NCBI GenBank assembly: GCA_013813135.1
Contig: JACCSF010000175.1
Location: 1-6,793, forward strand
Direction of reading: 5' to 3'
DNA from: Thermoleophilaceae bacterium
GTDB taxonomy: Bacteria > Actinomycetota > Thermoleophilia > Solirubrobacterales > Thermoleophilaceae
Length of the DNA stretch: 6,793 nt
Shown: positions 4,834 to 6,793 of the stretch, piece by piece
Numbering within the stretch: position 1 is the stretch's first letter
Layout: the number at the start of each line of letters is the position of its first letter
Program-made: the position numbers and the translations under genes
Notes under the pieces: generated by a model
Told to the model about the DNA's origin: nothing
Databases searched by the model: none
Seen by the model: only the letters and a program-made list of their open reading frames with translations

Positions 4834-5787
4834 ATGCCAACCTCTCTCGTAACCGGCGGCGCCGGCTTCCTCGGGTCGCACCTCTGCGACTACCTGCTCG
4901 GTCGCGGTCACCGCGTGATCTGCGTGGACAACCTCGAGACCGGATCGCTCGAGAACGTCAGGCACCTCAAGAACGGGGCAGACTTCCGGGTCGAGCTGTT
5001 CGACATCACGGACCACTACGAGGTGAACGAACCGGTCGACTTCGTCTACCACATGGCCTCGCCGGCCAGCCCGATCGACTACGCGCGCCTGCCGCTGCAC
5101 ACGCTCAAGGTGGGCGCGTACGGCACTCACAACACGCTCGGGCTGGCGAAGAGCCATTGCGCCCGCTTCCTGCTCGCCTCGACCAGCGAGGTGTACGGCG
5201 ACCCGCTCGTGCACCCGCAGCCCGAGTCCTACTGGGGCAACGTGAATCCGATCGGCCCGCGCGGCGTCTACGACGAGGCCAAGCGCTACGCCGAGGCGCT
5301 CACGATGGCGTACCTGCGCCAGCAGGGCGTGGATACGTGCATCGCCCGCATCTTCAACACCAGCGGGCCGCGCATGCGGCCGCACGACGGGCGCGCGATC
5401 CCCACTTTCCTGCGCCAGGCGATGACCGACAAGCCGCTGACGGTGTTCGGCGACGGGAGCCAGACGCGCAGCTTCTGCTACGTCGACGATCTGATCCGAG
5501 GCCTCGTCCTGCTGGCCGAGGCCGAAGACGTCCACGAGCCCGTCAACCTCGGCAACCCCAACGAGATGAGCCTCGTCGAGCTCGCCAAACTGATCATCGA
5601 CCTGACCGAGTCGCGTTCGGAGATCGTCTTCGAGGCGCTTCCGATCGACGATCCCCAGGTGCGCCAGCCGGACATTACGCGCGCGAGGCAGCTGCTCGAC
5701 TGGGAGCCGCAGGTCGACATTCGCGATGGTCTGCGGCAGACCATCGACCACTACGCGAAGGTGATCGGCACCCCCGCATCGCGATGA
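4834..5787 (+). CDS. UDP-glucuronic acid decarboxylase (UXS-type extended SDR)
   Basis: A 317-residue NAD-dependent extended short-chain dehydrogenase. The N-terminal Rossmann motif is GGAGFLG (8-14), with acidic VDNLETG binding the NAD ribose. The UXS signature block is HMASPASPIDYARLP, LLASTSEVYGDPLVHPQPESYWGNVNPIGPRGVYDEAKR, with Thr117/Ser118/Glu119 and the Tyr146-x3-Lys150 catalytic pair. RSFCYVDD follows later. It converts UDP-glucuronate to UDP-xylose through a 4-keto intermediate, supplying sugars for surface polysaccharide. Usual NTYGPRM reads NTSGPRM here (Ser177). The start is ATG at 4834, since similarity begins at SLVTGGAGFLG; the frame extends upstream to 4723 without family-like sequence. 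The ribosome site is weak (AGGTAG, 11 bases away). Its stop overlaps the next ATG. Confidence 0.92.
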   Translation: MPTSLVTGGAGFLGSHLCDYLLGRGHRVICVDNLETGSLENVRHLKNGADFRVELFDITDHYEVNEPVDFVYHMASPASPIDYARLPLHTLKVGAYGTHNTLGLAKSHCARFLLASTSEVYGDPLVHPQPESYWGNVNPIGPRGVYDEAKRYAEALTMAYLRQQGVDTCIARIFNTSGPRMRPHDGRAIPTFLRQAMTDKPLTVFGDGSQTRSFCYVDDLIRGLVLLAEAEDVHEPVNLGNPNEMSLVELAKLIIDLTESRSEIVFEALPIDDPQVRQPDITRARQLLDWEPQVDIRDGLRQTIDHYAKVIGTPASR

Positions 5788-6062
5788 GCGGCGCCGAGGC
5801 GAAGAACCTCGAAGCGATCTCGCTGGCGATCGACCAGCACAACGAAGGCTGCGAATGGCCCGCCGTGGCGGTGGAGATGAACCCGTTCGAGATCGAGCGG
5901 CTGGGCTGGGACTCGATCCGCGGCCTGCCGATCAGGGGAAACGCCGAGCTGGGCACGGGACGCTTCCGCGTGGTCTGCGCGCGCGAGGAGGGCGAGCCCG
6001 GCGAAGAGGTGGAGGCGGTGGCCGAGCAGACCGTGCCCGCGGAGCCGGTCAGCGTCCCTTAG
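5784..6062 (+). CDS. Conserved-looking small hypothetical protein, coupled to uxs
   Basis: A 92-residue protein starting at the ATG that overlaps the uxs stop (ATGA). The N-terminal 70 residues look like a compact domain (NLEAISLAIDQHNEGCEWPAVAVEMNPFEIERLGW, then GLPIRGNAELGTGRFRVVCA), with one Cys in NEGCEW. The last 25 residues are acidic and probably disordered (EEGEPGEEVEAVAEQ). I do not recognise a named family. There are no membrane segments or signal peptide. Tight coupling to a nucleotide-sugar enzyme suggests co-expression, but no function can be assigned. Confidence 0.72.
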   Translation: MSGAEAKNLEAISLAIDQHNEGCEWPAVAVEMNPFEIERLGWDSIRGLPIRGNAELGTGRFRVVCAREEGEPGEEVEAVAEQTVPAEPVSVP

Positions 6063-6160
6063 TTCATCGCGTCGGCAGTAGCCGCGACCAAGAGCCCCGT
6101 TTGCCCAACCCGGTTACCGGTGCTCTACTGGATCGGGTCCGGACTTACGCAACGTACGGT

Positions 6161-6188
6161 GGGCGTCTCTAGTCTCTGAGACGCGCCC
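6161..6188. repeat. Strong inverted repeat (hairpin or operator) just upstream of the last gene
   Basis: GCGTCTC (6163-6169) pairs with GAGACGC (6178-6184) around an eight-base spacer. Flanking GGG and CCC can extend the stem past a two-base bulge. The spacer repeats GTCTC, so GTCTC-TA-GTCTC-T-GAGAC also offers an alternative 5-1-5 hairpin. No T run follows, so a classic intrinsic terminator is unlikely. Lying 2-3 bases before the GTG at 6191, it could be an operator or a structure limiting translation. The rest of the gap 6063-6160 shows nothing I can name. Confidence 0.5.
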
Positions 6189-6190
6189 GC

Positions 6191-6793
6191 GTGAAAGGCC
6201 TTTGCATCTTCGCTTCGCGCCTCGGCTTGTTCAGCGTCGTCTCTTTGCTTCTGTCTGCGCTTTCCAGCGCCGTGCTGGCCGATGCCGAGCCCGCGCCGCC
6301 GGCCGCGCCGGCCGAGCATCTGCTGCTGGTGCCGGATACGTCCGACGGCGCTGTCGCGCTGGCCGGAGCGGACTCCCGCTTGGTGGCCCGCTACGAGTCC
6401 TTTTCGCTGGTCGAGGCGGCGGGGGAGGATTACCAGCGGCTGCGGGCAGCCGGTGCGGAGCGCCGCGACGACATGCGCGAGGTGACCACCGCGGCCGGCG
6501 CGATCGACCCCGCGGCCGAGCGCGCCTCGCTCGCCGGCAAGCAGGCGCCCGACCGCGACGAGGCGCTGGCGCTGGTGCAGTTCGTCGGTCCGCCGAAGGA
6601 CGCGTGGGTGCAGCGCCTGCGCGCCACCGGCGCCCGCATCGTGACCTATCAGGCCGAGAACGCGTACGTCGTTCACGCGGGCGGGGACGCCGTCGAGCGG
6701 CTCGCCGGACTGGTCGGCACCGACACCGCGGTCCGAGCCGTGATCCCCGTAACCGCCGCGGACAAGCTGGAGGGGGAGGCGAGCGCCCCGGCC
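6191..6793 (+). CDS. Secreted protein, probable subtilisin-like (S8) peptidase N-terminal/prodomain region; cut by the right edge
   Basis: The first 201 residues of a larger protein. A Sec signal peptide is clear: basic residues (K, R), hydrophobic LGLFSVVSLLLSALSSAVLA, and likely cleavage after VLA before DAEP. The following sequence matches the N-terminal region found before S8 peptidase domains in extracellular proteases. It has LVPDTSDGAVALAGADSRLVARYESFSLVEA, then EALALVQFVGPPKDAWVQRLRATGARIVTYQAENAYVVHA and DAVERLAGLVGTDTAVRAVIPV. The catalytic domain would lie beyond the window, so the protease assignment is inference from the prodomain-like part. GTG at 6191 is chosen because an in-frame TAG at 6170-6172 leaves no other ordinary start and the signal peptide begins there. 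No Shine-Dalgarno is visible. Confidence 0.72.
   Translation, partial: MKGLCIFASRLGLFSVVSLLLSALSSAVLADAEPAPPAAPAEHLLLVPDTSDGAVALAGADSRLVARYESFSLVEAAGEDYQRLRAAGAERRDDMREVTTAAGAIDPAAERASLAGKQAPDRDEALALVQFVGPPKDAWVQRLRATGARIVTYQAENAYVVHAGGDAVERLAGLVGTDTAVRAVIPVTAADKLEGEASAPA

Noticed and set aside
6063..6160. Intrinsic terminator after the uxs operon
   Set aside because: There are only short GC-rich symmetries such as CCGG-TTA-CCGG and TACG-CAA-CGTA, and no T run.
1..6793. CRISPR arrays, tRNA or rRNA genes, insertion sequences
   Set aside because: No spaced direct repeats, cloverleaf-like sequence, transposase motifs or terminal inverted repeats were seen on either strand.

Overview
This GC-rich window has strong G/C preference at third codon positions, GTG and TTG starts, and an apparently leaderless mRNA. 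Together with the gene types, this points to a soil-type actinobacterium. Thermoleophilia (Solirubrobacterales or Gaiellales-like) is my best guess, an inference from sequence style and not from a database match.

The left two thirds (about 368-4067) is a divergent arsenic-resistance locus. Two back-to-back, interleaved sigma-70-type promoters lie at 2155-2193. Rightward, a probably leaderless arsR is followed by arsM (As(III) S-adenosylmethionine methyltransferase) and then by an unusual fusion protein. Its N-terminus is half of a ribonucleotide-reductase-R2/ferritin-like domain and its C-terminus is a glycine-cleavage-H-like domain without the lipoyl lysine. All three genes overlap at start and stop codons. 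Leftward, a TTG-started arsC (thioredoxin-type arsenate reductase plus a C-terminal three-helix bundle) is followed by a half-length aquaporin (one MIP repeat, with a likely frameshift near its N-terminus) and a metallophosphoesterase coupled to it. The likely logic is that ArsC makes As(III), ArsM methylates it, the channel once let As(III) or methylarsenite leak out, and ArsR senses As(III). No ArsB, Acr3 or ArsA pump is present in the window. The roles of the fusion protein and the phosphoesterase are unknown.

The far left (1-319, minus) is the 5' part of a PQQ-repeat beta-propeller lipoprotein with a one-base frameshift between lipobox and propeller.

To the right, a PRC-barrel gene (minus) converges on the fusion gene, with stop codons interlocked in CTAG. 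Next comes a coding-like fragment (4452-4718, minus) without a convincing start. Then a plus-strand pair follows: UDP-glucuronate decarboxylase (UXS) and an ATGA-coupled 92-residue hypothetical protein. After a 128-base gap with a strong inverted repeat, the window ends in the signal peptide and N-terminal region of a secreted protein resembling the prodomain region of a subtilisin-type (S8) protease.

The best candidates for something undescribed are the lysine-free half-R2/GcvH-like fusion embedded in the ars operon and the half-aquaporin.
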